Positions 9,584-18,518 of a stretch of DNA of 64,000 nt are shown piece after piece. The DNA comes from Thermomonas sp. HDW16 (lineage in GTDB: Bacteria > Pseudomonadota > Gammaproteobacteria > Xanthomonadales > Xanthomonadaceae). Below the pieces are notes generated by a model. It worked only from the letters and a program-made list of their open reading frames with translations, was not told the DNA's origin and searched no databases. Location of the stretch: NCBI RefSeq assembly GCF_011302915.1, contig NZ_CP049872.1, positions 2,480,001 through 2,544,000 on the forward strand, in the 5' to 3' direction. The translations under genes and the position numbers were made by a program. Position 1 is the first letter of the stretch. Every line of letters starts with the position of its first letter.

Positions 9584-11596
9584 TTATTGCGCAGTTCGCG
9601 CCGGGTCGAAAAAGCGTTGTACGTCCGCCAGCTCGCGCGTCTTCGGGATTGGCGGCAGCGAATCGAGGAACACGCGCCCGTAGGTCTTCTGGGTCAGGCG
9701 CGGGTCGCACAGCACCAGCACGCCGCGGTCGGTCTCGCTGCGGATCAGCCGGCCGGCGCCCTGCTTCAGCGCGATCACCGCCTGCGGCAGTTGCTCGTCG
9801 CGGAACGGATTGCCGCCGCTGCGGCGGATCGCATCGAGGCGCGCCTCGAACACCGGATCGTCCGGCGCGGCGAATGGCAGCTTGTCGATCACGACTACGC
9901 TCAGTGCGTCGCCGGCCACGTCCACGCCCTCGCGGAAACTGGCAGTACCGAGCAGCACGCCGTTGCCGGAGTCGCGGAATTTCTGCAGCAGCACGTGGCG
10001 CGGCTCACTGCCCTGCACGAACAGCGGCCACGGCGCATCACACAGCAGTTCCGCGGCTTCGCGCAGCGCGCGATGCGAAGCGAACAGCAGGAAGGCGCGG
10101 CCACCAGAGGCTTCCAGCACGGGCCGCAAAGTTTCGATCAGCGCGTAGCCGAAATCGCGAGAAGCCGGCTCCGGCAAGCGTGGCGGCAGGAAGCACAGCG
10201 CCTGCCGATCCCAATCGAACGGGCTGGGCTCGATCAGTTCCACGCATTCGTTGATGCCCAGGCGCTGCGCGATGTGGCGGAAATGCCCGTCCACCGCCAA
10301 CGTGGCGGAGGTGAACACCCACGCTGCGTGCGAGGAATCGCGATGCGCGCGCAATGGGCCGGACACGTCCAGCGGGGTGCGTTGCAGGCGGAAGCCTCGC
10401 GGGGTGAGTTCGTACCAATGCACGCTGGTGTCGGCGGCCGCGGGTGAAATGGTGTCAGGGACAATTTCCGAATCGGAAATTGTCCCTGACACCATTTCAA
10501 GCCCCATCCAACGCTGCAAGCGACCCAACTGATCTTTCGCACGCAGGTGGCAGGCATCGAATCCCGGCGCGGCTTCGCGCAGCGGTTCCAGCGTCTGCTG
10601 CATCGCTTGCAGGGCATCCGCCAGTGAAACAAAGGCAGGCTCGATGCCATCCTCGTCCAGCGCGCGCCAGCGCGTGCCACGTTGCGGCAGGTTGTCCATC
10701 GCTGCACGCAGCGCACGCGCAGCCTGCTCCAGCGCCCGCGCCGGCTCCTGCACGCTGCCCAGCGCGCCGGGGACTTCCTTGCATTCGGCGATGGCATCGC
10801 GTGCGAGTTCCACCAGCGGGCGCGCGCCCAGGCCTTCGCCGAAGAACTGCGCGGCGAGTTCCGGCAACTGGTGTGCCTCGTCGACCACGAAGGCCTGTGC
10901 GCCCGGCAGGATCTCGCCGAAGCCTTCCTGCTTGAGCGCGAGATCCGCCAGCAACAAGTGGTGGTTGACCACCACGATGTCGGCGGTCTGCGCACGCTGT
11001 CGCGCCTGCACCACGAAACAATCGCCCCAGAAGGGACACTCGGTGCCCAGGCAGTTGTCGGCGGTCGATGTCACCTGTGGCAGCAACGGGCTGTCTTCCG
11101 GCAACGCGTCCAGTTCGGCCATGTCGCCAAACTGGGTACGACCGCTCCAGGTCACCACGCGCTGGAACTGGCTGACCTGTTCGCGCGAGGAGAACGTGCC
11201 CTTGAACAGTTGCGGATCGCCCTTGGCCTGCTCCATCCGGTAGCGGCACAGGTAGTTCGCGCGCCCCTTCAACAACGCGGTCTTGAGACCAGTGCCCAGC
11301 GCATCGCGTACGCGCGGGAGGTCGCGAAAATACAGCTGATCCTGCAGGGCGCGGGTGCCGGTGCTGATGATCGTCTTCATCCCGGACAACAGTGCCGGGA
11401 CGAGGTAAGCGAAGGTCTTGCCGGTGCCGGTGCCGGCTTCCGCCAGCAGCACCCCGCGCGACTCGAAGGCATCGGCCACCGCCATCGCCAGCCGCTGCTG
11501 GGCAGGACGGGCGACGAAACCGGGGATCCTCGACGCCAGCGCCGCGTCTTCGGACAGCGCATCGCGGACGCCAAGGCCCAGGCGCGATATCGACAT
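9584..11596 (-). CDS. yoaA: YoaA-type (DinG/XPD-like) ATP-dependent DNA helicase carrying an in-frame palindrome insert
   Basis: Superfamily 2 helicase with an iron-sulfur domain, 670 aa (E. coli YoaA is about 636). Walker A is GTGTGKT near residue 57. Fe-S cysteines occur in NYLCRYR and DNCLGTECPFWGDC. The DEAH box is FVVDEAHQLPE. C-terminal motifs include GTASFREGVDVAGD and the motif VI segment KQGAGRLIRSETDRG. Residues 367-384 (MVSGTISDSEIVPDTIS) are encoded by a perfect 53-bp palindrome that E. coli YoaA lacks as I recall it; they fall in a loop before VHWYELTPRGF. YoaA acts with HolC in replication-fork repair. It starts 15 bp after mrcB. Confidence 0.92.
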   Translation of the reverse strand: MSISRLGLGVRDALSEDAALASRIPGFVARPAQQRLAMAVADAFESRGVLLAEAGTGTGKTFAYLVPALLSGMKTIISTGTRALQDQLYFRDLPRVRDALGTGLKTALLKGRANYLCRYRMEQAKGDPQLFKGTFSSREQVSQFQRVVTWSGRTQFGDMAELDALPEDSPLLPQVTSTADNCLGTECPFWGDCFVVQARQRAQTADIVVVNHHLLLADLALKQEGFGEILPGAQAFVVDEAHQLPELAAQFFGEGLGARPLVELARDAIAECKEVPGALGSVQEPARALEQAARALRAAMDNLPQRGTRWRALDEDGIEPAFVSLADALQAMQQTLEPLREAAPGFDACHLRAKDQLGRLQRWMGLEMVSGTISDSEIVPDTISPAAADTSVHWYELTPRGFRLQRTPLDVSGPLRAHRDSSHAAWVFTSATLAVDGHFRHIAQRLGINECVELIEPSPFDWDRQALCFLPPRLPEPASRDFGYALIETLRPVLEASGGRAFLLFASHRALREAAELLCDAPWPLFVQGSEPRHVLLQKFRDSGNGVLLGTASFREGVDVAGDALSVVVIDKLPFAAPDDPVFEARLDAIRRSGGNPFRDEQLPQAVIALKQGAGRLIRSETDRGVLVLCDPRLTQKTYGRVFLDSLPPIPKTRELADVQRFFDPARTAQ
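10446..10498. repeat. REPIN-like 53-bp perfect palindrome inside yoaA
   Basis: Two inverted 26-nt arms (10446-10471 and 10473-10498) around one central base. The first 23 nt of each arm (core GTGTCAGGGACAATTTC) recur in the hrpA element. The yoaA frame stays open across it. A doublet of inverted short modules is the form of REPINs mobilised by REP-associated (RAYT) transposases; no such transposase is in this window. Confidence 0.85.
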
Positions 11597-11611
11597 TGCG
11601 CTAGCGCCGAC

Positions 11612-14086
11612 TCAGGGCTGCGGCACGGGTTCGGCCGGCGGCGCGGGTGCCGGCTGCACCTGAGTGGCCGGATCGCGGCCATCGCCCCAGCCAAGCAGAT
11701 CGCGAATCGCCTGCCCGGCGCGTTCCAGTGGTGCGCCGCCGTCTTCGGGCGGCACCGGATTGCCGAATTCATCCACCGCTGGCGGCGGCGGTGCGTACAC
11801 GCATTGCTGGTAGGACGGCGCGTAACCGGCGACGAAGGCGAAACGACGTGCGCCGGGGCAGCCCGCATCGGTGCTGTGGCCGCCCTCGATCCACTGCCAG
11901 TCCAACCCTTCGCCCGGCACCCGCAGCGACGCACTGGGCAGGCGGGCGAAGATGTCCGACCACACCCGCATCCCACCGGTGGCGCCATACAAACCGGTTT
12001 CCTTGTTCTGGTCGTTGCCGACCCAAACCACGGCCAGGTGGTCGCCGGTGTAGCCGGCGAACCAGCTGTCGCGACCATCGTTGCTGGTGCCGGTCTTGCC
12101 GGCGGGCGACAGGCGGCCGAGGCCATCGCGGATCAGCGGCCGACCAGTGCCGGAATTCACCGCGTACTGCAGCGCGGTGCCGACCAGGCGCGCAGCCACC
12201 GCATCGCCCTTCTGCGCCGGCGGCGCGTCGCTGTCGTAACGCTTGATGGTGCGGCCCTGCGAATCCAGCACGCCACGCACCGCGTGCAGCGGCTGGATTT
12301 CGCCATCGGAGGCGAGGAACTGGTAGAGCTGCGCCATCGCATACGGACTCTGGTCGACCGCGCCCAGGATCAGCGACGGCTGTCCTTCGGACTGGATGCC
12401 GGCCAGCGTGCGGATGAGTTCCGCCAGCCGCTGCGGCCCCACGTCCATGCCCAGCCGCACCGTGGCCTGGTTGTAGCTCTGTGCCAGCGCATCGACCACG
12501 CGTACCGTGCCGTGGCTGCGATTGTCGGAATTGCTCGGCTTCCAGTCGCGGCCGCGACCCAGGCTGACCGTCACCGGCGCATCGCTGATGGTGCTGGCCA
12601 GCGACCATTTGTCGGGCTGGGCGAGCGCAAGCAGGTAGACATAGGGCTTGAGCAGCGAGCCGACCGGGCGCTTGGCATCGACCGCGCGATTGAAGCCCTG
12701 CTCGGTGACATTGCGGCTGCCGACCACGGCGATCACATCGCCATTGTGCACATCGGTCATCACCAGCCCGGCCTGCAACGGCGGCCGCCCCTTGCTGCCG
12801 ATGGATTTCAGCGTGCGAGTCACCGCACCTTCGGCATAGCCCTGCGCGGACGGCGACATGCCGCTCATCACGCTGAGGCCGGCGCCGGAAATCGAATCGG
12901 CCGGATAGTCGCGCGCCAGCTGCTTGCGCACCAGGTCGACATAGGACGGGAAGCGGTTGGCGGCGACGTTGCCAGCGTTTTCGGTCACCCCTAGCGGTGC
13001 CTTCAGCGCGCGCTGGTATTCCTTGTCGTCGATCAGCCCGGATTCGTGCATCTTGCCGAGCACGAAATTGCGACGCTCGGTGGCGCGCTCCGGGTTGCGG
13101 CGCGGGTTGTACCAGGACGGTCCCTTCACCAGCCCGATCATCAGCGCGATCTGTTCGGTGCTGAGGTCGCGCAGGTCGCGGCCGAACCAGAACTCCGATG
13201 CCGCCGACACGCCGCGGATCGCCTGCGCGCCACGCTGGCCCAGGTCGACCTGGTTGAAGTAGGCCTCGAGGATGGTGCGCTTGTCGTAGCGCGCCTCCAA
13301 CAGTAGGGCGAACAGGATTTCCTTGAACTTGCGGGTATAGGTCTGTTCCTTGCCGATGCCGAGCAGGCCGCTGCGCGCCAGCTGCTGGGTCAGCGTGCTG
13401 GCACCCTGGCGGGTATCGCCGCCGGATTTCACGTTGACGAACACCGCACGCAGCATGCCGCCGAAATCCAGGCCCATGTGGTGGTTGAAGTCGCGGTCTT
13501 CCACCGCCTGCAGGCCGGTGACCAGCAGCTCCGGGACTTCCTCGATCCGCACCAGCCGGCGCTCTTCCTGCTGCTGGCCGTACAGGGTGGCGATGCGCGC
13601 CGGATCCAGCCGCGCGCTGCGCAGCGCCTTGCGGCTGCCGAGGTCGCGGATGGCGATGACTTCGCCACCGGACAGGGTCACTTCCAGCCGGGTCGGAGCC
13701 ACCCGCCCGTCCACGTCGTTGTAACCGCGACTGGCGATGTGCCAGCGGCCGCCATTCCGCGCATAGGTACCGGCACGCTTGCCGTCGCCATCGTGGTAGG
13801 AGGCGGCATCCAACTCGGTCTTCAGGGTCTGCGCGTCCATCGCTAGGCCGTCGCGCAAGGTCAGTGGCCGTGCATACACCCGCGTCGGCACCTGCCAGCG
13901 CAACTTGCCGAAGCGCTCGCCGACCTGATAGTTCAGGTACAGCATGTAAGGGATCAGGAAGCCCAGCAGCAGCGCCGCAGCGGCCAGCCCCCAAGTCAGC
14001 AGGCGGGAGCGCCAGTCGGTACTGCCTTGGTCGCCGTCGTGCTCGTCGTCGTGCAGATCGTCGTCTTCGTCTTGGATGCGCGGCAT
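11612..14086 (-). CDS. mrcB: Penicillin-binding protein 1B (bifunctional transglycosylase/transpeptidase)
   Basis: Class A PBP, 824 aa, building peptidoglycan at the inner membrane. An acidic cytoplasmic tail (DEDDDLHDDEHDGD) precedes one transmembrane helix (LLTWGLAAAALLLGFLIPYM), then a UB2H-like segment. The GT51 domain has the catalytic Glu in EDRDFNHH (about residue 196) and STLTQQLAR. The transpeptidase has Ser at about 477 in SLLK, then SYN and KTGT. The ATG at 14086 is chosen; a TTG at 14125 would add 13 residues. The gene heads a minus-strand run with yoaA 15 bp downstream and is divergent from the glycosyltransferase gene. Confidence 0.95.
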   Translation of the reverse strand: MPRIQDEDDDLHDDEHDGDQGSTDWRSRLLTWGLAAAALLLGFLIPYMLYLNYQVGERFGKLRWQVPTRVYARPLTLRDGLAMDAQTLKTELDAASYHDGDGKRAGTYARNGGRWHIASRGYNDVDGRVAPTRLEVTLSGGEVIAIRDLGSRKALRSARLDPARIATLYGQQQEERRLVRIEEVPELLVTGLQAVEDRDFNHHMGLDFGGMLRAVFVNVKSGGDTRQGASTLTQQLARSGLLGIGKEQTYTRKFKEILFALLLEARYDKRTILEAYFNQVDLGQRGAQAIRGVSAASEFWFGRDLRDLSTEQIALMIGLVKGPSWYNPRRNPERATERRNFVLGKMHESGLIDDKEYQRALKAPLGVTENAGNVAANRFPSYVDLVRKQLARDYPADSISGAGLSVMSGMSPSAQGYAEGAVTRTLKSIGSKGRPPLQAGLVMTDVHNGDVIAVVGSRNVTEQGFNRAVDAKRPVGSLLKPYVYLLALAQPDKWSLASTISDAPVTVSLGRGRDWKPSNSDNRSHGTVRVVDALAQSYNQATVRLGMDVGPQRLAELIRTLAGIQSEGQPSLILGAVDQSPYAMAQLYQFLASDGEIQPLHAVRGVLDSQGRTIKRYDSDAPPAQKGDAVAARLVGTALQYAVNSGTGRPLIRDGLGRLSPAGKTGTSNDGRDSWFAGYTGDHLAVVWVGNDQNKETGLYGATGGMRVWSDIFARLPSASLRVPGEGLDWQWIEGGHSTDAGCPGARRFAFVAGYAPSYQQCVYAPPPPAVDEFGNPVPPEDGGAPLERAGQAIRDLLGWGDGRDPATQVQPAPAPPAEPVPQP

Positions 14087-14213
14087 GGGCGGTCTGGCTG
14101 GCGGCGGTTTCGCGGGATGCGACAATGCCGGGAAGGATCAAAGCGAGTCTAGCGCAGGGTACCCGCGGAACGCCGTCGGTCTTTGTCCCGTTCTTCAGCC
14201 GGAGTTCCGCCGC

Positions 14214-16313
14214 ATGCCCATTCCCGCCGAAGCGCGCTTCTGGATCGCGCGCGCAATGGGTCTGTGGCGGCGCGGCTGGGCCAGCCTGCGCACCCGCGGG
14301 CTCTCGGCCAGTTGGCAGCGGGTGAAACTGCAGTTCCGCCGCAACACGGCTCCGGCACGGGCACTCTACATGCCCGAATCGGCGCCATTCGCCCCGTTCT
14401 CGCTGCCGGCCTCCGACGCTCCGCGCGCCAGCATCGTGATCCCCGTCTACGGCGCATTCGCGCATACCTTGGCCTGCCTGCGCGCACTGGCCGCGCATCC
14501 GCCGCAGGCACCTTTCGAGGTGATCGTGGTCGACGATGCCTCGCCCGACGACAGTCGCGCGAAGCTCGAACAGATCGACGGCATCCGCCTGCATGCACGC
14601 GCAAGCAACGGCGGTTTCATCGCCGCCTGCAATGACGGTGCGGCGTTGGCACGCGGCGAATACCTGATGTTCCTCAACAACGACACCGTGCCGCAGCCGG
14701 GCTGGCTGGACGCGTTGCTCCGCACCTTCGACCAGCATGCGAATGTCGGCCTGGTCGGCGCCAAGCTGGTCTATCCGGACGGCCGCCTGCAGGAAGCCGG
14801 CGGCGTGGTCTTCGTCGATGGTTCCGGCTGGAACTATGGCCGCAACGAGTCGCCCGACGATTGCCGCTTCGCCTATGTGCGTGATGCCGATTACTGCAGC
14901 GGCGCAGCCATCGCGATTCCGCGCGACCTGTTCGCACGCCTTGGCGGTTTCGATGCGCGCTACGCGCCGGCCTATTACGAAGACACCGACCTCGCCTTCG
15001 CGGTGCGCGCCGCCGGCCTGCGCGTGGTTTACCAGCCAGCCGCGGTGGTGGTGCATGACGAAGGCACGAGTTCCGGCACCGACCTGACGCAAGGGCCGAA
15101 GGCCGCGCAGGTACGCAACCAGTCGGTTTTCGCGGAGAAATGGCGCGACGCGTTGCGCGCGCAACTTGCGCCGGGAACGATTCCAACGCCGGCGCTGCTG
15201 CATCGCAGCCAGTCGCAAGTGCTGATCATCGACGAATTGACCCCACGCCCCGATCGCGATTCAGGCTCACTACGGCTGGTGAATTTGATGCGCCTGTTGA
15301 TCGACGAAGGCGCGCATGTCGTGTTCCTGCCCACCCGCCTGGAAGCGGATGGCCCCTACACGGCCGCCCTGCAACAACTCGGTGTTGAGTGTTGGCATGC
15401 ACCCCAGGCCTCCAGCTTGTCAACGTGGTTGCGCGAACACGGCCCGCGCTTCGATGCCGTCATGGTCAGCCGGCATTACGTCGCATCGGAACTGTTCCCT
15501 CTATTGCGCAAACATGCGCCGCGGGCGCGCGTGCTGTTCGATACCGTCGACTTGCATTACCTGCGCGAGCGCCGCGCTGCGGAACTGTCCGGCGATGCCG
15601 CCGCCATGCGCGATGCGATGCGGACGCGCGAACTCGAACTGGCCTTGATCGCGAAGGCTGATGCAACGCTAGTGGTGAGTGAAAGCGAACACACGCTACT
15701 GGCCACCGATGCACCACAAGCGAATGTGCGCGTGCTGTCGAACGTCCACGAACTTTCGACCCCCGGACCTACGTGGTCGCAACGCCGTGATCTGCTGTTC
15801 GTCGGCGGCTTCCGCCACCAGCCGAACGTGGATGCCGTGCTGTGGTTCGCACGCGAGGTGTTCCGGCGCATCCGCGCTGCACAACCCGGCATGCAGTTCC
15901 ACTGCATCGGCGGCGATGTGCCGGCCGACATCCAATCGCTGTCGAACCTCGATGGCATGCGCATCCATGGCCATGTCCCGGACCTGCAGCCTTGGCTGGA
16001 TGGTTGCCGCATATCGGTCGCACCGTTGCGCTACGGCGCCGGCGTGAAGGGCAAGGTCAACCAGGCGATGGCGCATGGCCTGCCCGTGGTCGCGACATCG
16101 CCGGCGGTGGAAGGCATGCACCTGGTCGACGGACAGGATGCACTGGTGGCCGACACCGCCGAGGATTTCGCCGATGCCGTGCTTCGCTTGTACGACGACG
16201 AAATCCTCTGGAATCGCATCGCAACGCATGGCCGCGACAATATCGCCCGGCATTTCTCGATGGACGCCGCGCGCGGCGTGGTGCGCGAACTGTTCCTGTC
16301 CAACCCGCTTTGA
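14214..16313 (+). CDS. Two-module glycosyltransferase (GT2 fused to GT4-like)
   Basis: 699-aa protein joining two transferase folds. The N-terminal part (about residues 65-330) is a GT-A/GT2 domain: ASIVIPVYGAFAHTLACLRA, EVIVVDDASPDDS, FLNNDTVPQPGW (DxD-like) and YYEDTDLAF. The C-terminal part (about 340-695) is GT-B/GT4-like: LLFVGGFRHQPNVDAVLWF, then the donor-site region APLRYGAGVKGKVNQAMAHG and VEGMHLVDGQD. It probably builds a surface polysaccharide or O-antigen; the substrate is unknown. The ATG at 14214 follows GGAG; the frame is open further upstream. It stands alone, divergent from mrcB, and its stop lies 3 bp from the end of relA. Confidence 0.85.
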   Translation: MPIPAEARFWIARAMGLWRRGWASLRTRGLSASWQRVKLQFRRNTAPARALYMPESAPFAPFSLPASDAPRASIVIPVYGAFAHTLACLRALAAHPPQAPFEVIVVDDASPDDSRAKLEQIDGIRLHARASNGGFIAACNDGAALARGEYLMFLNNDTVPQPGWLDALLRTFDQHANVGLVGAKLVYPDGRLQEAGGVVFVDGSGWNYGRNESPDDCRFAYVRDADYCSGAAIAIPRDLFARLGGFDARYAPAYYEDTDLAFAVRAAGLRVVYQPAAVVVHDEGTSSGTDLTQGPKAAQVRNQSVFAEKWRDALRAQLAPGTIPTPALLHRSQSQVLIIDELTPRPDRDSGSLRLVNLMRLLIDEGAHVVFLPTRLEADGPYTAALQQLGVECWHAPQASSLSTWLREHGPRFDAVMVSRHYVASELFPLLRKHAPRARVLFDTVDLHYLRERRAAELSGDAAAMRDAMRTRELELALIAKADATLVVSESEHTLLATDAPQANVRVLSNVHELSTPGPTWSQRRDLLFVGGFRHQPNVDAVLWFAREVFRRIRAAQPGMQFHCIGGDVPADIQSLSNLDGMRIHGHVPDLQPWLDGCRISVAPLRYGAGVKGKVNQAMAHGLPVVATSPAVEGMHLVDGQDALVADTAEDFADAVLRLYDDEILWNRIATHGRDNIARHFSMDAARGVVRELFLSNPL

Positions 16314-16316
16314 TGG

Positions 16317-18479
16317 CTAACCGCGCCGGGCGGACTCCACGCCGGCCATCGCCTCCAGCCGCCCCAGCAACAAGCCCAGCTGGCCGTAATCGCCAACGCG
16401 AACGCGCACATTGAGGCGGACGCGCCCATGGCCTTCGCGCAACTGCTCGGTATGCAGGCCAACGACATTGATGCCCTGCTGCGCCATCAGGGTAGTGATG
16501 TCCTTCAGTAGCCATTTTCGATCCACCGCGTCGATGCGGATCGCCACTTCGTGGCCGCCACTGCGTGCACCCCATTCCACCGGCAGCACGCGCGCCGGCT
16601 GCTTGGCGGCCAGCCGCAGGAAGGACGCGCAGTCGGGGCGATGCACGCTCACGCCACGCGCCTGGGTGAGGTAACCGACGATCGCCTCGCCCGGCAGCGG
16701 CTGGCAGCAACGCGCGACCTGCGCCAACAGGTTGTCGACGCCTTGCACGGTGACCTTGCCTGCAGCGATGGCCGACGCCGATGATTTCGCTGGCGCAACC
16801 GGCGGCGCTGGCGATTCTTCCGCCGACTTTTCGAGGTCATGCAGCGCGCGCCCGACCTGGTTCGGACCGACATCGCCCAACGCGACCAGCACCAGCAAAT
16901 CGTCGACGTTGTCGACGTTGAACTTGCCCAGCACCGGCTGCAGGTCCGCATGCAGCAAGCCCAGCCGGCGCAGGTCGCGATCCAGCAATTCGCGCCCGGC
17001 CTGCAGGTTGCGCGCGCGATCCAGTTTGTTGAACCAGGCGCGCACCTTTTCGCGCGAGCGACTGCTGGCGAGGAATCCGGAACTTGCCTGCAGCCAATCG
17101 CGGCGCGGCTCCGCAGTCTTGCCGGTGAGGATTTCCACACGTTCGCCGCTGTGTAACTGGTAGTTGAGCTGGACGATGCGCCCGTCGACCTTCGCGCCAC
17201 GGCAGCGGTGCCCGACCATGGTGTGCACCTGGTAGGCGAAGTCGAGCACCGTCGCACCCTGCTGCAAATCCACCACCTCGCCCATCGGCGTCAGCGCATA
17301 GACGCGGTCTTCGACCAGCTCGCCGTCCATCGCATCCAGCGGTGACACCTCGCCGTCGCGCGCGGCCTCGGCGGCCTGCTCCAGCAGTTTGCGCATCCAG
17401 GCGATGCGCTTGTCCATCGCCGCGCCGCCGGCCGCGCCGCCTTCCTTGTAGCGCCAGTGCGCGGCCACGCCGAGCTCGGCCTGCGCGTGCATCTCGCGGG
17501 TGCGGATCTGCACTTCCAGGGTCTTGCCGCCCGGGCCGACCACCGCGGTATGCAGCGAGCGGTAGCCATTGCTCTTGGGACGGGCGATGTAGTCGTCGAA
17601 TTCGCTGGGAATCGGCAGCCACAGTGCATGCACGAGGCCCAAGGCGGCATAGCAGTCGGCGACGTCATCGACGAGTACGCGGAGTGCGCGCAGGTCGTAC
17701 AACTCGCCGATCGGCGCATCCTTCTTTCGCATCTTTTTCCAGATGCTGAAGATGTGCTTCGGCCGCCCGGCGATGTCGGCATCGCCGATGCCTTGCGCCA
17801 CAAGCGCGTCGCGCAACTGGCTCTTCGCCTGTTCGATATAGCGCTCGCGGCCGGCCCGGTTGTCGTCCAGCAGGCGGGCGATGCGCAGGTAGGTATCGGT
17901 TTCCAGCGAACGGAACGCCAGGTCTTCCAGCTCCCACTTCAATTGCCAGATGCCCAGCCGGTTCGCCAATGGCGCGTGGATGTCGCGCGTCAGCTGCGCC
18001 AGTGCGCGCTGTTCTTCCACCGGCAGCCGCCACGCCGCACGCATGCGCGACAGCTGGCGCGCCAGCACGATCGGCACCACCCGCAGGTCGCGCACCAAGG
18101 CCAGCAACAGGCGGCGCATGCCTTCCGGATTGCGACCGCCGCCATGGTCGCGATGCAGGGCCCAGACCCGGCTAGCCGCGCGCTGGCCTTCCAGCAAGGC
18201 CTGCAGGCGCTCCGGGATCTCGACCTTGGCATCCGCCGCACGCTGGTCGACATCGACCAGCGCATCCAGCAAAGCCGCGGCCATCACATCGGCATCGGCA
18301 TTCAACGATACGAGGATGCGCAGGGTATCGGCCAGCACATCGGCGGCATCGCGCATCGGTGCGCCGGCTTCCGCCTGCGCCAGCCATAGTGCCGACAGCG
18401 GTTCGGGCAACGCACCCGCCGGCAGGCGCGCGAGCGCGTCGGCGTAATTCTTCCTGGCGGGAGCAGCGGTGACGGACAT
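16317..18479 (-). CDS. relA: (p)ppGpp synthetase RelA
   Basis: Ribosome-associated stringent-response synthetase, 720 aa (E. coli RelA 744). The N-terminal hydrolase domain is degenerate: AALLDALVDV stands where active enzymes have HD. The synthetase domain (about residues 230-350) has RPKHIFSIWKKM, then EFDD (about 293-296) and NGYRSLHTAVVGPGGKTLEVQIRT. The acidic EFDD form is typical of monofunctional RelA rather than SpoT (RFKD). TGS (GATVLDFAYQVHT), zinc-finger (CCQPLPGE) and ACT domains follow. It lies 39 bp downstream of hrpA. A SpoT hydrolase should therefore exist elsewhere. Confidence 0.95.
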   Translation of the reverse strand: MSVTAAPARKNYADALARLPAGALPEPLSALWLAQAEAGAPMRDAADVLADTLRILVSLNADADVMAAALLDALVDVDQRAADAKVEIPERLQALLEGQRAASRVWALHRDHGGGRNPEGMRRLLLALVRDLRVVPIVLARQLSRMRAAWRLPVEEQRALAQLTRDIHAPLANRLGIWQLKWELEDLAFRSLETDTYLRIARLLDDNRAGRERYIEQAKSQLRDALVAQGIGDADIAGRPKHIFSIWKKMRKKDAPIGELYDLRALRVLVDDVADCYAALGLVHALWLPIPSEFDDYIARPKSNGYRSLHTAVVGPGGKTLEVQIRTREMHAQAELGVAAHWRYKEGGAAGGAAMDKRIAWMRKLLEQAAEAARDGEVSPLDAMDGELVEDRVYALTPMGEVVDLQQGATVLDFAYQVHTMVGHRCRGAKVDGRIVQLNYQLHSGERVEILTGKTAEPRRDWLQASSGFLASSRSREKVRAWFNKLDRARNLQAGRELLDRDLRRLGLLHADLQPVLGKFNVDNVDDLLVLVALGDVGPNQVGRALHDLEKSAEESPAPPVAPAKSSASAIAAGKVTVQGVDNLLAQVARCCQPLPGEAIVGYLTQARGVSVHRPDCASFLRLAAKQPARVLPVEWGARSGGHEVAIRIDAVDRKWLLKDITTLMAQQGINVVGLHTEQLREGHGRVRLNVRVRVGDYGQLGLLLGRLEAMAGVESARRG

Positions 18480-18518
18480 GGCCCTACATTAACGATGACG
18501 ACGTGGAGCGGCCAGCAA

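Noticed and set aside
11769..15218. 1149-aa minus-strand ORF across mrcB and the glycosyltransferase gene
   Set aside because: It overlaps two well-supported genes in the wrong frame or strand and is Arg/Ala/Gly-rich without domains.
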